Shown piece by piece: positions 1 through 12,706 of a stretch of DNA of 64,000 nucleotides. This DNA comes from Hemerocallis citrina (taxonomy: Eukaryota > Streptophyta > Magnoliopsida > Asparagales > Asphodelaceae). Made by a program: the position numbers and the translations under genes. The stretch lies in contig CM030363.1 in assembly GCA_017893485.1 (NCBI GenBank), positions 108,185,073-108,249,072 of the forward strand, given 5' to 3'. Each line of letters begins with the position of its first letter. Within the stretch, counting starts at the first letter, position 1. The notes beneath the pieces are model-generated. The model had not been told where the DNA came from, ran no database searches, and worked only from the letters and a program-made list of their open reading frames with translations.

Positions 1-150
1 GGTCGGGTCGAACCCAAGTCAGGGTGGGTTTGGGTCGGTTTGAGAGCTTAACAAGGCTATGTTGGAAAATGGTAGAGTCGACCTGCAAACCCAAACTGAG
101 TCGAACCCGTTACGGGTTGATTCGGGTCCCAGGGTTGGCCCAGTTTAGAT
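1..150. repeat. hAT 3' subterminal GGGTCGGGTT-type motifs
   Basis: The motif family GGGTCGGGT/CGAACCC occurs many times on both strands. The same family is found at the opposite end of the transposon (38455-38715). Subterminal motif clusters are transposase binding regions in hAT elements. The binding role here is inferred. Confidence 0.6.
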
Positions 151-168
151 TTTTTTATTTTTTTTCAA

Positions 169-211
<43 letters not shown>
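169..211. repeat. (TA)n microsatellite
   Basis: An almost pure TA dinucleotide run of roughly 40 bp in the 3' non-coding part of the hAT element. A reading frame of alternating Ile-Tyr over it is an artefact. Confidence 0.9.
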
Positions 212-214
<3 letters not shown>

Positions 215-338
215 AATAAAATTCAAAGAGTGAAAGTGTGAAAGAAAATTGTATATATTATTCATTTGAACTTCTATGATCTTTTTACAATTTTTTTACA
301 TACAATTTGCTAGCTAGATGTTGTTGGTCTTCAATTTG

Positions 339-714
339 CTATTGTTGTTGTTGTTGTTCTTCGGGCGAGTTGCTTCCACTTGTTGACGTGTCGATCAAGA
401 TTCCTTGAGTCCTATCTTCAACCTTCATCCAATCTTCCGTGCACACGAGCATCTCCAACGATTGAGGCTTCAAGCGATTCCTGTAATCTGTTAGAACTCT
501 GCCACTTGTAGAAAATGCAATTTTTGAAGCAACTGTAGAGACAAGAGGAGTTAGTAGATCTTTAGCCATATTTTTAAGAATATTATAAACATGTTCATGT
601 TCTTAGTCCTAGATTTTTTGATTGAATTTGAGCAAGTAAATTAAAAGTGGTATCATCTAATTTAATCTTACCCTTACCTCTAGAAGTAGAAGAAGAAGAA
701 GTAACTATACTAGT
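339..714 (-). pseudogene. hAT transposase, C-terminal dimerisation domain
   Basis: Residues MAKDLLTPLVSTVASKIAFS followed by TSGRVL and an EDWMK block are the diagnostic hAT dimerisation domain (Pfam Dimer_Tnp_hAT, usual form STVASESAFSTSGRVL). The protein ends in a short polyglutamine tract (CAA/CAG repeat at 341-358) and a TAG at 339-341. Upstream, between about 570 and 660, the frame is broken and part of the usual linker is missing. A (TA)n tract and GGGTCGGGTC motifs lie downstream, in the 3' region of the element. Confidence 0.88.
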
Positions 715-3700
715 TGTAACACCTCGAATTCCAAATAAGACTGAATTTGAAGTTCCATAGGATCTTTACACTTCTCTTCGTACAATTTTACAAGGAATTA
801 AAAACTTTTATTACATCAAAGTTACATTTAAACACTGGAAGCAAAGTTACAACATTTACATGAATGAAATACAACAACGCTAGAATAAATTTTTAAGCTT
901 CAATTCCTCCTTAGTCTTTTTCATGTACTTTATCCTGCATAGAAACTGTGGGCACGTCAGTTCATTCAACTGACTAAGGATATAATAAATCAATTTCTCT
1001 TACTTAGAAAGCACACACTTGTCCCAAAACAAAGCTACGGGGACTATCCTATTGATGTCGTGTGTGAATGTGCACTAAAACCTTAATGCAATTATTTATG
1101 TTACATGACATTAATGCGCACTTGTTCAGATTATATGCATCCCATACTACATAGGTCGGAGGGCAAGCCCTTAATCGTTCTTCATCTTGTAGGGTTCAAT
1201 CCCTCGCCATGACTTAAACTACTACGGTAACTATGGTAAGTATCCTAGATGTTCTATGAGTTACGAGCCCATGTCCAAACAGCCTGGAGGGGAATCCCAC
1301 GTCGTAACATGACGCATCATGCAGAGCCTATGGACAATTCAGTCTCCGTCATGGAACGATGGCACCACCCGTAGTCACCAAACAGCCCACAAGCGTCGCC
1401 ATCGGGATGATAATTCCGGTGTAGTGTTCACGCCATGAAATGACGCATCAAGCAGGCAGCCTATGAATCACTCTCACACCACCAATCCGATGGCCCTCAT
1501 ACTCGTATTTTTCTCTTACTTTCGTCACATCTCCACTATGTGTCTAGTTCTTAGTTTATTTGAGTCATGAATAAAATCAATCCCATAGAGTTAGCACTCT
1601 CACTATAACGGTCTTAACCATTTAATAGCACGACCCAAATCTTGGTATTTTCATTTCAAATCTTATCTCAACAATTTCTTTAAATGCCGGTATGAGGCCT
1701 TGGCTACACCCTAGTTCTCAATTTCACTTCATATTCACAAAATTGAGTTTTCATCTCATAAAGTTTTTTTTCATAATTCAACCATGATTTACATTTCATT
1801 TCTATGAATCAATCTCATACTTAAAGTTCAATTTCAATTTATACCTTTCACATTCAAAATTAATCTCAAAAACTCCATTTAATTCTCACACTATTATTTC
1901 TTCCCTTTACTTGGTCCAAAATCACAATTATAATTTTCATTTAACTCTCAATTGCATAACTTGCACAAATTAATGAATGAAATCCATAAATAAACACACT
2001 TTAAATTCTTTTTATACAAGATCCTCTTTTACAATTTGCATTGAGTTTTCTCATGGAAAAATTCACATTTTATACGCATGCAAATATCACTTTTTGTAGA
2101 GTTCTACTCAATTTTTGCTCCTCAATCTCTTTTATTTAAATCAAAATATTGTATAAGTATTTTTCATGGTGTCTATATATTTTCAGAATAATTATAATAT
2201 ATTTTTCGAATTTTTAAAGTAAAAAAAATATCAAATTAAGAACCCAAAACCGAAAAACTATTTTAAATTGCCAAACTCAAGTTTCGAACCTGCGACCCAA
2301 GGCACACCCGCCCGCTACAGTAAGTGGACTGTGGCGCCACCGAAAGCCAAAAATGCCAAGGCACCCAAGCGATATGAACAGGGGTTTAATTGCATGTAAA
2401 TTAGTTCTCGGGTTATTTTGGATTTTTAAGAAAACAAAAGGATGAAGCCCAATTTCGAACCCGAGACCAAAGGCCAACCGACCCGCTACAGTAACCGAAT
2501 CCAAATGCACCCGCTGACCAATAAGTCCAAGTGACTAACCTGATATGGTTTGGGTTACGGGGTTTTCAATTCAAGTCTCTGTTCTTTTGAATTTTTATAA
2601 AAACAAGTATTTTTAAGTTCTTTTGTTTCCCAATTGTATTCAAAGTTTCCAGATTTTAGTTTCTATGTATTTACAGTAAATCAATAAAATAAGACTTGAT
2701 TTTTGACGCAAAAGTTTATAATTTTAATCTCTACATACATTTGTCTCTAAAATTTCGAAATTAAGAATACAAGTGTAGTTTCTTTATAAGTTTGTACTCA
2801 AAACTTTCCCTAGGTCACTTTTATTATTTTTATTATCATTACACAATCATTTCTACAACAAATTCTCCTTTCTCATGCCATTATAAAGTCAATTAGGCAA
2901 ATCACATTTTCATGGTTCTCATTTCAATTAACCACACATACAAGCATAATTTTCTAATTATCACATAACCAACATATAAATCATGGTAGCATGGTAATTT
3001 CTAAGATAACAAATCACAATTTCTATTAATTAACATTCTTTTTAATAAGCATTCATACCATTTGCAATTTGTCTCATTTTTCACAACATATGGCTAAATT
3101 AATTATAGTATTCTTCTAAATCTTATCGAACAATTTCCTAGCATGATATCTAATTAGAAGTTCGAGAAAATCACCCACCTTATTTGTAGAGAAAATAACC
3201 AAGAACTCCTAAGGTCTCCTAGAATGAACAAATGAAGCCTTCTTCTCCTAGCTTGAGCCACCAATTTGACTTCTCCTCCTAGCTTGATGGTACTTGAACT
3301 CCTTTCTTGCTCGTATGGTAGGCCGACCAACTTTGGAAGAGGAACACACACAAACTCAGCACTCAATCTTTTAACTCACAACTCCCCTACTCTTTTAACT
3401 TACTAATTTTTTCTTCTTTTATTTCTTTCTTTCAGTCTTTTAGGTGCAAGAATGAAGAGGGTATGAGGGGTATTTATACAGTTTTTGAGTGCAAATGGAA
3501 GGCTAGGATTAGTCTAAATAGTTAAGGATCAAAGGCTATGATGAATTAGGGAGTTGTAGCAACTACCCATGATGAGATAACCAACTCACCACTACAGCCA
3601 TCTCTCCCTCTCTCTTTGTACAATCCGGCCACCAATTAGGGTGCTCCATGCACGTGCTAGTGCAATGCACATGCTACACTAGTACTCCTATTTATAAGTT

Positions 3701-4025
3701 TTTTCATGTAATTTAATTAGTTACCTACTAAATTAGTCTACACTACAAGTTAGACTAATTTAAAAGGGGAATTAAGTTAATGGGCTCACTAATGGGCCAA
3801 TTAACCATGGGCTCTAATAAATAAATAAATAAATTAATTATGGTGGGCTAGAAAGAGATAATTAGGCCTAGGATTTAATTAGTCTCTCTAGATTAAAAGA
3901 GAAGAAATTGGATCAAATGTTCGTGAGAATATTTTTAGAGAAATAGGTGCATAAATTTGCACGTGCACAACATGTGGAATCAAACAACTCTATTAAATTA
4001 AGATTTGAAAATCCAGGATGTTACA
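715..4025 (-). repeat. 3' LTR of the Tekay element
   Basis: A 3311-bp LTR. In element orientation it starts TGTAACATCCTGG and ends GGTGTTACA. It holds a TATA box (TGTATAAATA on the minus strand, 3471-3480), two tRNA B-box-like sites (2281-2290 and about 2453-2463), the conserved block around 1120-1160, and the inverted repeat GTCAGTT...AACTGAC at 956-974. Confidence 0.93.
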
Positions 4026-4042
4026 GCACTCCCTCCTTAGAA
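4026..4042 (-). other. Polypurine tract of the Tekay element
   Basis: The minus strand reads CTAAGGAGGGAGTGC directly before the 3' LTR, the usual plus-strand priming site of plant chromoviruses. Confidence 0.85.
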
Positions 4043-4114
4043 TAGTTCCGTCCCCGGAACTACACTCAAAGAGTGAGAAAACACAACAAGAAAAAGAAAA
4101 GAAGAAGATACAAA

Positions 4115-7100
4115 TCAAACAAAGAGCTCAGGATGATCCTTCATCATCCTCTCCTCAGATTCCCAAATAGTCTCTTCAACCAACTGGTTTCTCCAAACTA
4201 CTTTGACCATCAGTATCGTCTTGTTCCTCAAAACTTTCTCCCGATGATCCACAATCTCCACCGGGAGCTCAATGTAACTCAGATCCAGCTGCAATCCCTC
4301 CGGCACTTCGGGCAAATGGAGACTCGGATCTGGAATGTACCCTTTCAGCATAGACACATGGAAGACATTGTGCACCTGAGACAACTCTTCTGGCAACTCT
4401 AACCGATAAGTAGTTTTCCCAATCCGCTTCAATATCTTATATGGGCCTATAAACCTTGGGGCTAACTTCCCGCCTCTGCCAAAATGAATCACACCTTTAC
4501 TAGGTAATACCTTCAGAAAGACAAAGTCACCAACCTCAAACTCAAGGTCCCTCCTCCGGTTGTCTGCATAGCTCTTCTGCCTACTCTGAGCATCCACCAA
4601 CCTCTTCCTGATTTGAACGATCTTTTCAGAGGTCTGCTACATAATCTCAGGCCCAAACATCTGCCGCTCCCCCACTTCAAACCAACAAACAGGTGTTCTG
4701 CACTTCCTGCCATACAGAGCTTCGTACGGCGCCATCCCGATACTAGTATGAAAACTGTTGTTGTAGGCAAATTCCACTAGAGCTAGATGCCTTTCCCAAC
4801 TACCTCCAAAATCTAGAACACAACACCAAATCATATCCTCAAGAATACGGTTGACTTTCCCGGTCTGCCCTATCGGTCTGAGGATGAAAAGCAGTGCTAA
4901 AATTCGTATTGGTACCCAGAGTTGTCTGAAGAATCCTACAGAAATGCAAAGTAAACCGCGCATCTCGATCATACACAATGGTTAACGGAACACCATGAAG
5001 CCTAACGATCTCTCCAACATACAGCTCAGCCAACTTGTCTAGAGACGTAGTGAGTTTCATAGCCAAGAAGTGAGCGAACTTGGTTATTCGATTGAATATG
5101 ACCCAAATCGCATCATTATCCTTAGAGCTCTTAGGCAAACCCGTGATGAAATCCATACTGATGTTATTCCACTTCTATTCTGAATAGGTAACTGTTACAA
5201 TAGGCCTCCGGGTTTCTGATTCTTGGCTTTGACCTGCTGAAAGATCTCACACTTCGCTACAAACTCAGCCACATCTCGCTTCAAACCTGAACACCAGAAA
5301 TGTTGCTTAATGTCCTTGTACATCGTAGTACTCCTAGGTTGCACAGACAAAAGAGTAGGATGCGCCTCCAAGAATACTCTCCTTCAAGTCCGACTGATTC
5401 GGAACACATAGCCTCTCTCCAAACCACAACACTCCATCCCTGATTTGAAGTTCGGACAACCTTCCTGCACCAACCTGCTTCTTCATGTTCTGAATCTCTG
5501 CATCTTCCCTCTGAATTGCAATAATCCTTTCATTCAGCATAGGCTGAAGCCTCAATTGAGCTAAGGATGCTCCCAAACCTTGCAGAACAACCTCGATACC
5601 GGCTCGATCCAATTCCTCTTCAAGCCACTTTTGAGTTATAATCAAACTAGCCAGACTGCTCTTACGGCTAAGTGCATTAGCAACAACATTAGCCTTCCCA
5701 AGATGGTACTTAATCTCAGGACGAATGTCCTCAAGTACTTCCAGCCATCTCCGTTGCCTCAGATTCAGGTCCTTCTGCTGATAGATGTACTTCAAGCTTT
5801 TGTGGTCCGTATACATGTTCAGCTTCTCACCATACACGTAATGTCTTCATTGCTTTAAGGCGAAGATAATCGCAGCCAACTCTAGATCATGAGTCGGATA
5901 ATTCTTCTCATGCGGTCTTAGTTGCCTAGAGCCATATGCGATCACTTTACTTTCTTGCATTAAGACACAACCAAGGCCACGATGTGAAGCATCACTGTAG
6001 ACATCATACTCAACACCTGTCTAGGCAAAGCCAAAATGGGAGCAGTAGTTAGTTTCTCTTTCAACTCTTGAAATCTTGTCTCGCACTGCTTAGTCCACTT
6101 GAAGTTCACATTCTTCTTGGTCAGACCAGTGAGCGGCACAACTATTTGAGCAAGCCTTGAATGAACCTCCTGTAGTATCCAGTTAATCCAAGGAAACTGC
6201 TGATTTCCTTCACTGTAGTAGGCCTTGCCAATCCTTCACCGCCTCAATCCTCTGCGGATCAGTTGCCACTCCCTCCTTAGAAAGGATGTGAGCCAGGAAT
6301 GCCACCTTAGATTTTCAGAAATTACACTTAGACAACTTGGCATACAACTCCTGCTCTTGCAGCTTTTCCAAAATTACGGCCAGATGCACTGTGTGCTCCT
6401 CCTCCGGCTTGGAGTACACAAGAATATCGTCGATAAACACCACGGCAAAAGAATCAATAAATGGCCTCATAACTTTGTTCATCATATCCATAAAGATTGC
6501 AGGTACATTCGTCACTCCAAATGACATAACTAAGAATTCGTAATGCCCATGTCGAGTTCTGAACGCAATCTTATCCACATCTTCAGTCTTCACTCGAACC
6601 TGATGGTATCCTGATCGAAGATCTATTTTGGAGAAAATAACTGCTCATTGTAGACGATCAAATAGGTCATCAATTCAGGGAATAGGATACTTGTTTTGAA
6701 CATTGACCTTATTCAGCACTCGGTAATCGATGCACATCCTTGTCGACCCATCCTTCTTCTTTACTATCAGCACCGGTGCTCCCCAAGGCGACGCACTCGG
6801 TTGAATAAATCCTTTCTCAAACAGTTGCTCAATCTGCCGTTTCACCTCATCTTTCTCCACTGGTGCCATCCTATACGGTGCCTTGGAAATGGGTGCACTC
6901 CCTGGCTGAATGGTGATGCTGAACTCTACATCACGTTCCGAGGGTAACCCAGGCAAATCTTCCAAGAACACATTCGGATTGTCCCAAACCATAGGAATCT
7001 GCTGCACCTCTGCAGGAACCTCCTTCTTGCTGATAGCAGCTACCAAAAATGAACACCTCTTCTTCTCTTGGAAAGTGACTTCAGGACCACCTAGAGCCTT

Positions 7101-7499
7101 CACTGTTACTTCCTTGGTCGTACACTCGATGTTCGCACTATACACCGACATCAAATCAATGCCAATGATCACATTGACTCCCAAGACATTCAGCTCGATC
7201 AGATCAATTCCAAAAATTCTGTCTCCAATCATGAACTCACAGTCCATATAGTACCGATCAGTGGTTAAAGTCTCCCCTAATGGAGTAGCTACTGCTAAGA
7301 CCTTGCATGGAAAGACCTTTGGTTCGACTCCTAAGATTTTAGCAAATTTAGGAGATACAAAAGTATGAGGGGATCCAGTATCGAACAAAACAATAGCTTT
7401 CTTTTCATTCAAATAAAGTTCTCTTGTTACATAACACACACTTGTTACATAACAGTTCACTAAATAAACAGGGAAAAGAGAATAATAGAAAGAAAACAC
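4115..7499 (-). pseudogene. pol: Tekay pol: protease, RT, RNase H, integrase, chromodomain (broken)
   Basis: The aspartic protease has active-site motif [12 protein letters not shown] near 7380. Reverse transcriptase follows, with CIDYRVLN and the catalytic [10 protein letters not shown] box at about 6420-6450. RNase H contains YTDHKSLKYI and LSRKS (about 5640-5810). Integrase shows MDFITGLPKS and NFSTAFHPQTD (4840-5156). The tail has FHVSMLKGYIPDP and a chromodomain ending at 4115 (VWRNQLVEETIWE), which in this group targets integration to particular chromatin. Stops at 6675-6677 and near 6315, plus frameshifts around 5335-5840 and 4600-4840, disable it. In integrase the usual WVIVDRLTK motif reads WVIFNRITK, so a catalytic aspartate is lost. 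Confidence 0.92.
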
Positions 7500-7501
7500 T
7501 T

Positions 7502-8554
7502 CTAAACATTCCCCCTCGTACCAGTGATGACGTGATCCACCTCATCAGCATCAGCCTCAGTCAAGGCAAATACTCGCCCCTGCTGGTACGGCTTTTTTCC
7601 AACTTGCTGCGTTCGCCTATTACGGGTGACATCTCGCAGCTTAGGGCAGTGAGATTGGTAATGACCTGTCTCCCCACAATTGTAACAAGTCACCACAGGA
7701 GGTCTCACCCAACCTTTTTCGAGTCTTCCAGTCACGTTAACAGCATTCGCCCCAGTAGATTTGAACCTTTGAGCCGGCGGCTGCCCCCTGAAATTGCCAG
7801 AAGCTGCGGGCCTCTTCCCAGCATGCCAATTATTCCTCCGGTTTTGAACGGCATAAAACTGCTCCATGTCTTCTTCCATAGCTGCAGCTTGTTTGACTAA
7901 CTTGTCAAACCTTTTGATACTGAGGGGTATCATCCTCGATCTTAGACTTGGCCTCAATCCATGCTCGAATTTTCGAGCTTTCTTTGCCTCGTCCATCACA
8001 AGTTCTGGCGCATACCTCGAGAGCTGAGTAAACATTGTCTCATACTCTCTAACCGACATACCGCCTTGTAGCAGTACCAGGAATTCCATAGCCTTCTTCT
8101 CCTGGATGTCAGATGGAAAGTAGTGACTGCGGAACTCTTCTAAGAATTCCTCCCAGCCAAGAACAACATTTCCCATCGTCCGGTTCATCGACTGCTACCA
8201 AATAGTTGCGTCCTTCTCGAACTGCAGTGCAGCCAGCTTCACCTTGTTGCCCTCCGGAGTCTCCAAGACTTCGAAGATAGTCTCGACCTGCCTGATCCAA
8301 TTGTCAGCCGCATCTGGGTCTCACTTCCCCTTAAACACTGGTGGTTTCATCCTTTTGAATGATTCCACAAGTTTGATTGTCTCAGGAACTGGATTTGCAG
8401 GCATCCTCCTCTGGTTCTGATTCATGGCAATGACATTGAGGGTCTGATAGACTCTCGCTAACTCCGTTTCCAAGTCAAGTCCTTCTCCGCTTCTAGATCT
8501 CCTTCCAGCCATATTCTGATGCAAAAGATCTATTAAATCCGAAGTAGAAAACAT
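7502..8554 (-). pseudogene. gag: Tekay gag (capsid and nucleocapsid) with two in-frame stops
   Basis: A single frame from ATG 8552-8554 to the stop near 7502. The capsid part contains a retrotrans_gag-like block (LEEFRSHYFPSDIQEKKAME, then SVREYETMFTQLSRYAP). The nucleocapsid has one CCHC zinc knuckle, CYNCGETGHYQSHC. A TGA at 8321-8323 and a TAG at 8195-8197 interrupt the frame without shifting it. The pol frame begins just downstream in a different frame, so a frameshift or deletion separates them. Confidence 0.9.
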
Positions 8555-8655
8555 GAATTTAAATCAACTCTTCATTTCATTGAATTCAAACTTCGTACAT
8601 TCAAATTTAAAACAATTTCTGACATCAAATGAAAGCAGTAAGGGGATACAACAGT

Positions 8656-9063
8656 TTAGTTCCTATGGTTCCTCTTGGCTTCTCGAAGCTCTTCCCGTAG
8701 TTCCGCCACTTCTTCTTTCAGTACATCATACATGCACTTTCTCTTCTCGAGATCCCAAATATGATGACTAAGAGTTGCAATATCCTCCTTACACTTTGCA
8801 TACTGGGATTGCAGTAGCTCTGTTCTCTCCTGCTGAGTCTCCACTTGCCTTTGAAGAGACACAATGAGACTGCTCGGAACTGGCGCTTCCTCGTCAGAGG
8901 AATCATCAGATGAATCTGGAGATGGAGTGATCTCTCGGGACTCAGGCCATTCCTCCTCAAATTCTTCGGGATCTTCTTCGTCGGAGTCTACTTGTCCGGG
9001 GTAGTAATCCTCCTCGACTATATGCCAGTCATCACCGCCAGCTGGGTCGAAGTAGTTCGCAAT
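8656..9063 (-). pseudogene. Acidic coiled-coil leader frame upstream of Tekay gag
   Basis: An open frame without a good ATG. It starts IANYFDPAGGDDWHIVEEDY, passes through a Glu/Asp/Ser-rich stretch, and ends in a heptad-like coiled coil (QRQVETQQERTELLQ, then VAELREELREAKR). A similar frame ahead of gag is common in Tekay-type elements; its function is unknown. Directly upstream on the minus strand is a possible intron of 59 nt (9064-9122), with a donor matching GTAAGT and a pyrimidine-rich acceptor ending in AG, so the start codon may lie on an upstream exon. That intron is short for a plant and unproven. Confidence 0.5.
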
Positions 9064-9204
9064 CTTAGAAAGGGGAGAGAAGAAACATCAATCATAGAGC
9101 AACACAAATGTAAGTGACTTACATTTAAATCTCTATACTCAACACACGCTCTAATGTCCACTCTAGGATGTCGTTCCTTATAAATTTGTACTATTTGGAA
9201 ATGT

Positions 9205-9217
9205 GGCTCTGATACCA
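9205..9217 (-). other. Primer binding site, initiator Met-tRNA
   Basis: The minus strand reads TGGTATCAGAGCC, the standard plant primer site complementary to the 3' end of initiator methionine tRNA. It lies 3 nt downstream of the 5' LTR and fixes the element's orientation. Confidence 0.95.
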
Positions 9218-9220
9218 CTC

Positions 9221-12200
9221 TGTAACACCCCGAATTCCAAATAAGACTGAATTCGAAGTTCCACATGATCTTTACACTTCTCTTTGTACAATTTTACAAG
9301 GAATTAAAAACATTTATTACATCAGAGTTACATTTAAACAGCGGAAGCAAAGTTACAACATTTACATGAATGAAATACAACAACACTTGAATAAATCTTT
9401 AAGCATCAATTCCTCCGTAGTATTTTTCATGTACTTTATCCTGCATAGAAACTGCGGGCACGTCAGTTCATTCAACTGATGCAAGGATATAATACATCAA
9501 TTTCTCTTACTTAAAAAGCACACACTTGTCACAAAACAAAGCTACGGGGACTATCCTATTGATGTCTTGTGTGAATGTGCACTTAATCCTTAATGCAATT
9601 ATTTATGTTACATGACATTAATGCGCACTTGTTCGGATTCTATGCATCCCATACTACATAGGTCCGAGGGCAAGCCCTTAATCGTTCTTCATCTTGTAGG
9701 GTTCAATCCCTCGCCATGACTTAAACTATTACCGTAACTACGGTAAGTATCCAAGATGTTCTATGAGTTACGAGCTCATGTCCAGACAGCCTGGAGGGAA
9801 ATCCCACGTCGTAACATGACGCATCATGCAGAGCCTATGGACAATTCAGTCTCCGTCATGGAACGAGGGCACCACCCGTAGTCACCAAACAACCCACAAG
9901 CATCGCCATCGGGATGATAATTCCGGTGTAGTGTTCATGCCATGAAATGATGCATCAAGCAGGCAGCCTATGAATCACTCTCACACTGCCAATACGATGG
10001 CCCTCATACTCGTGTTTTTCTCTTACTTTCGTCACATCTCTACTATGTATCTAGTTCTTAGTTTATTTGAGTCATGAATAAAATCAATCCCCTAGAGTTA
10101 GCACTCCCACTATACCGGTCTTAACCATTTAATAGCACGACCCAAATATTGGTCTTTTCATTTCAAATCTTATCTCAACAATTTCTTTCAATTCCAGTAT
10201 GAGGCTTGGCTACACTCTAGTTCTCGATTTCACTTCATATTCACAAAATTGAGTTTTCATACTCATAAGTCTTTTTCATAATTCAACCATGATTTACATT
10301 TCATTTTTATGAATCAATCTCATACTTAAAGTTCAATTTCAATTTATACCTTTCACATTCAAAATTAATCTTAATAATTCCATTTAATTCTCACACTATT
10401 ATTTCTTCCCTATACTTGGTCCACAATTACAATTACAATTTTCATTTAACTTTCAATTGCATAACTTGCACAAATTAATGAATGAAAATCCATAAATAAA
10501 CACACTTTAATGTCTTTTTATACAAGATCCTCTTTTATAATTTGTGTAGAATTTTCGCATGGAAAAATTCACATATACTCATGCAAATATCACTTTTTGT
10601 AGAGTTCTGCTCAATTTTTGCTCCTCAATCTCTTTTATTTAAATCAAAATATTGTATAAGTATTTTTCATGGAGTCCATATATTTTCAGAATAATTATAA
10701 TATATTTTTCAGATTTTTAAAAGTAAAAAAGAAAATCAAATTAAGAACCGAGAACCGAAAACTGTTTTAAATTGCCAAACTCAAGTTTCGAACCCGTGAC
10801 CCAAGGCACACCCGCCCGCTACAGTAAGTGGACTATGGCGCCACCGAAAGCCAGAAAGGCCAAGGCGCCCAAGCAATATGAACAGGGGTTTATTTGCATG
10901 TAAATTAGTTCTCGGGTTATTTTGGATTTTTAAGAAAACAAAAGGCTGAAGCCCAGTTTCGAACCCGAGACCAAAGGCCAACCAGCCCGCTCCAGTAACC
11001 GAACCCAAATGCACCTGCTGACCAATAAGTTCAAGTGACTAACCTGATATGGTTTGGATTACGGAGTTTACAATTCAAGTCTCTGTTCTTTTGAATTTTT
11101 ATTAAAACAAGTATTTTTAAGTTCTTTTCTTTCCCAATTGTATTCAAAGTTTCCAGATTTTAGTTTCTATGTATTTATAGTAAATCAGTAAAATAAGACT
11201 TGGTTTTTGACGCAAAATTTATAATTTTACTCTCTACATATATTTGTCTCTACAATTTCGAAATTAAGAATACAAGTGTAGTTTCTTTATAAGTTTGTAC
11301 TCAAAACTTTCCCTAGGTCACTTTTATTATTTTTATTATCATTACACAATCATTTCTACAACAAATTCTCCTTTTTCATGCCATTATCAAGTCAATTAGG
11401 CAAATCACATTTTCATGGTTCTCATTTCAATTAACCACACATACAAGCATAATTTTCTAATTTAGCACATAACCAACATATAAATCATGGTAGCATGGTA
11501 ATTTCTAAGATAACAAATCACAATTTGCATCAATTAACATTCTTTTTAATAAGCATTCATACTATTTGCAATTTGTCTCATTTTTCACAACATATGGCTA
11601 AATTAATTATAGTGTTCTTCTAAATCTAATCAAACAATTCCCTAGCATGATATCTAATTAGAAGTTCGAGAAAATCACCCACCTTATTTGAAGAGAAAAT
11701 AACCAAGAACTCCTAAGGTCTCCTAGAATGAACAAATGAAGCATTCTTTTCCTAGCTTGAGCCACCAATTTGACTTCTCCTCCTAGCTTGATGGTACTTG
11801 AACTCCTTTCTTCTTGCTCCTATGGTAGGCCGGCCAACTTTGGAAGAGGAACACACACAAACTCAACACTCAATCGTTTAACTCACAACTCTTTTAACTT
11901 ACTAATTGTTTCTTCTTTTCTTTCTTTCTTTCTTTCAATCTTTTAGGTGCAAGAATGAAGAGGGTAGGGGAGGGAGATTTATACAATTTTTTAGTGCAAA
12001 TGGAAGGCTAGGATTAGTCCAAATAGTTAAGGATCAAATGCTATGATGAATTAGGGAGTTGTAGCAACTACCCATGATGAGATAACCAACTCACCCCTAT
12101 AGCCATCTCTCCCTCTCTCTTTGTACAATCTGGGCACCTATTATGGTACTCCATGCACATGCTAGTGCAATGCACATGCTACACTAGTACCGCTATTTAT

Positions 12201-12530
12201 AAGTTTGTTCATGTAATTTAATTAATTGTCTACTAAATTAGTCTACACTACAAGTTAGACTAATTTAAAAAGGAGAATTAAGTTAATGGGCTCACTAATG
12301 GGCCAATTAACCATGGGCTCTAATAAATAAATTAATTAATTAATTATGGTGGGCTAGAAAGAGATAATTAGGCCTAGGATTTAATTAGGATTTCTAGACT
12401 AAAAGAGAAGAAATTGGATCAAATTTTCATGAGAATATTTTTAGAGAAATAGGTGCATAAATTTGCACGTGCACAACACGTGGAGTCAACAACTCTATTA
12501 AATTAAAATTTGAAAATCCAGGATGTTACA
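9221..12530 (-). repeat. 5' LTR of the Tekay element
   Basis: A 3310-bp LTR homologous along its length to 715-4025, with scattered substitutions and small indels. The TATA box on the minus strand lies at about 11977-11985, leaving a transcribed leader of nearly 2.7 kb inside the LTR. The same inverted repeat (9462-9480, one mismatch) and B-box-like sites (10787-10797 and near 10958) are present. Confidence 0.93.
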
Positions 12531-12535
12531 CTAGT

Positions 12536-12706
12536 TGTACTACTAGATGCAAAAGTTCTATCACAATAATCATACAAGTTATTCATTGTCAGTTTAAAGC
12601 TAGCTAAATATTCATCGCAATCAATTTTAGATTCATCTCCCAAAAAAGTAAAATATATTTCAATTAAACTCCTCGTACCCGCTAATTTGATTCGAGGATC
12701 CATAAC
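12536..12706 (-). pseudogene. hAT transposase, fragment before the dimerisation domain
   Basis: The frame runs through MDPRIKLAGTRSLIEIYF and YLASFKLTMNNLYDY, standard hAT sequence ahead of the C-terminal dimerisation domain. A serine/threonine-rich stretch then continues on the far side of the Tekay insertion at 714. The flanks are CTAGT (12531-12535) from the Tekay element and ATAAC (12702-12706) from the 5.1-kb solo LTR. Confidence 0.85.

Larger units (their letters stand above)
710..12535 (-). mobile_element. Tekay/Del-type chromovirus LTR retrotransposon, full length
   Basis: A complete Ty3/gypsy chromovirus on the minus strand. The LTRs are 715-4025 and 9221-12530, bounded by TGTAAC...GTTACA. 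The target duplication CTAGT is perfect at 710-714 and 12531-12535. A primer site matching initiator Met-tRNA sits 3 nt inside the 5' LTR, and a purine tract precedes the 3' LTR. Internal order is acidic coiled-coil leader frame, gag, protease, reverse transcriptase, RNase H, integrase and chromodomain, the order of the Tekay clade. All coding parts contain stops or frameshifts, so it is not autonomous. It is inserted in the hAT transposase gene. Confidence 0.95.

Noticed and set aside
4073..7900. Plus-strand frames across the Tekay internal region
   Set aside because: Shadows of the minus-strand gag-pol, which has all the diagnostic motifs.
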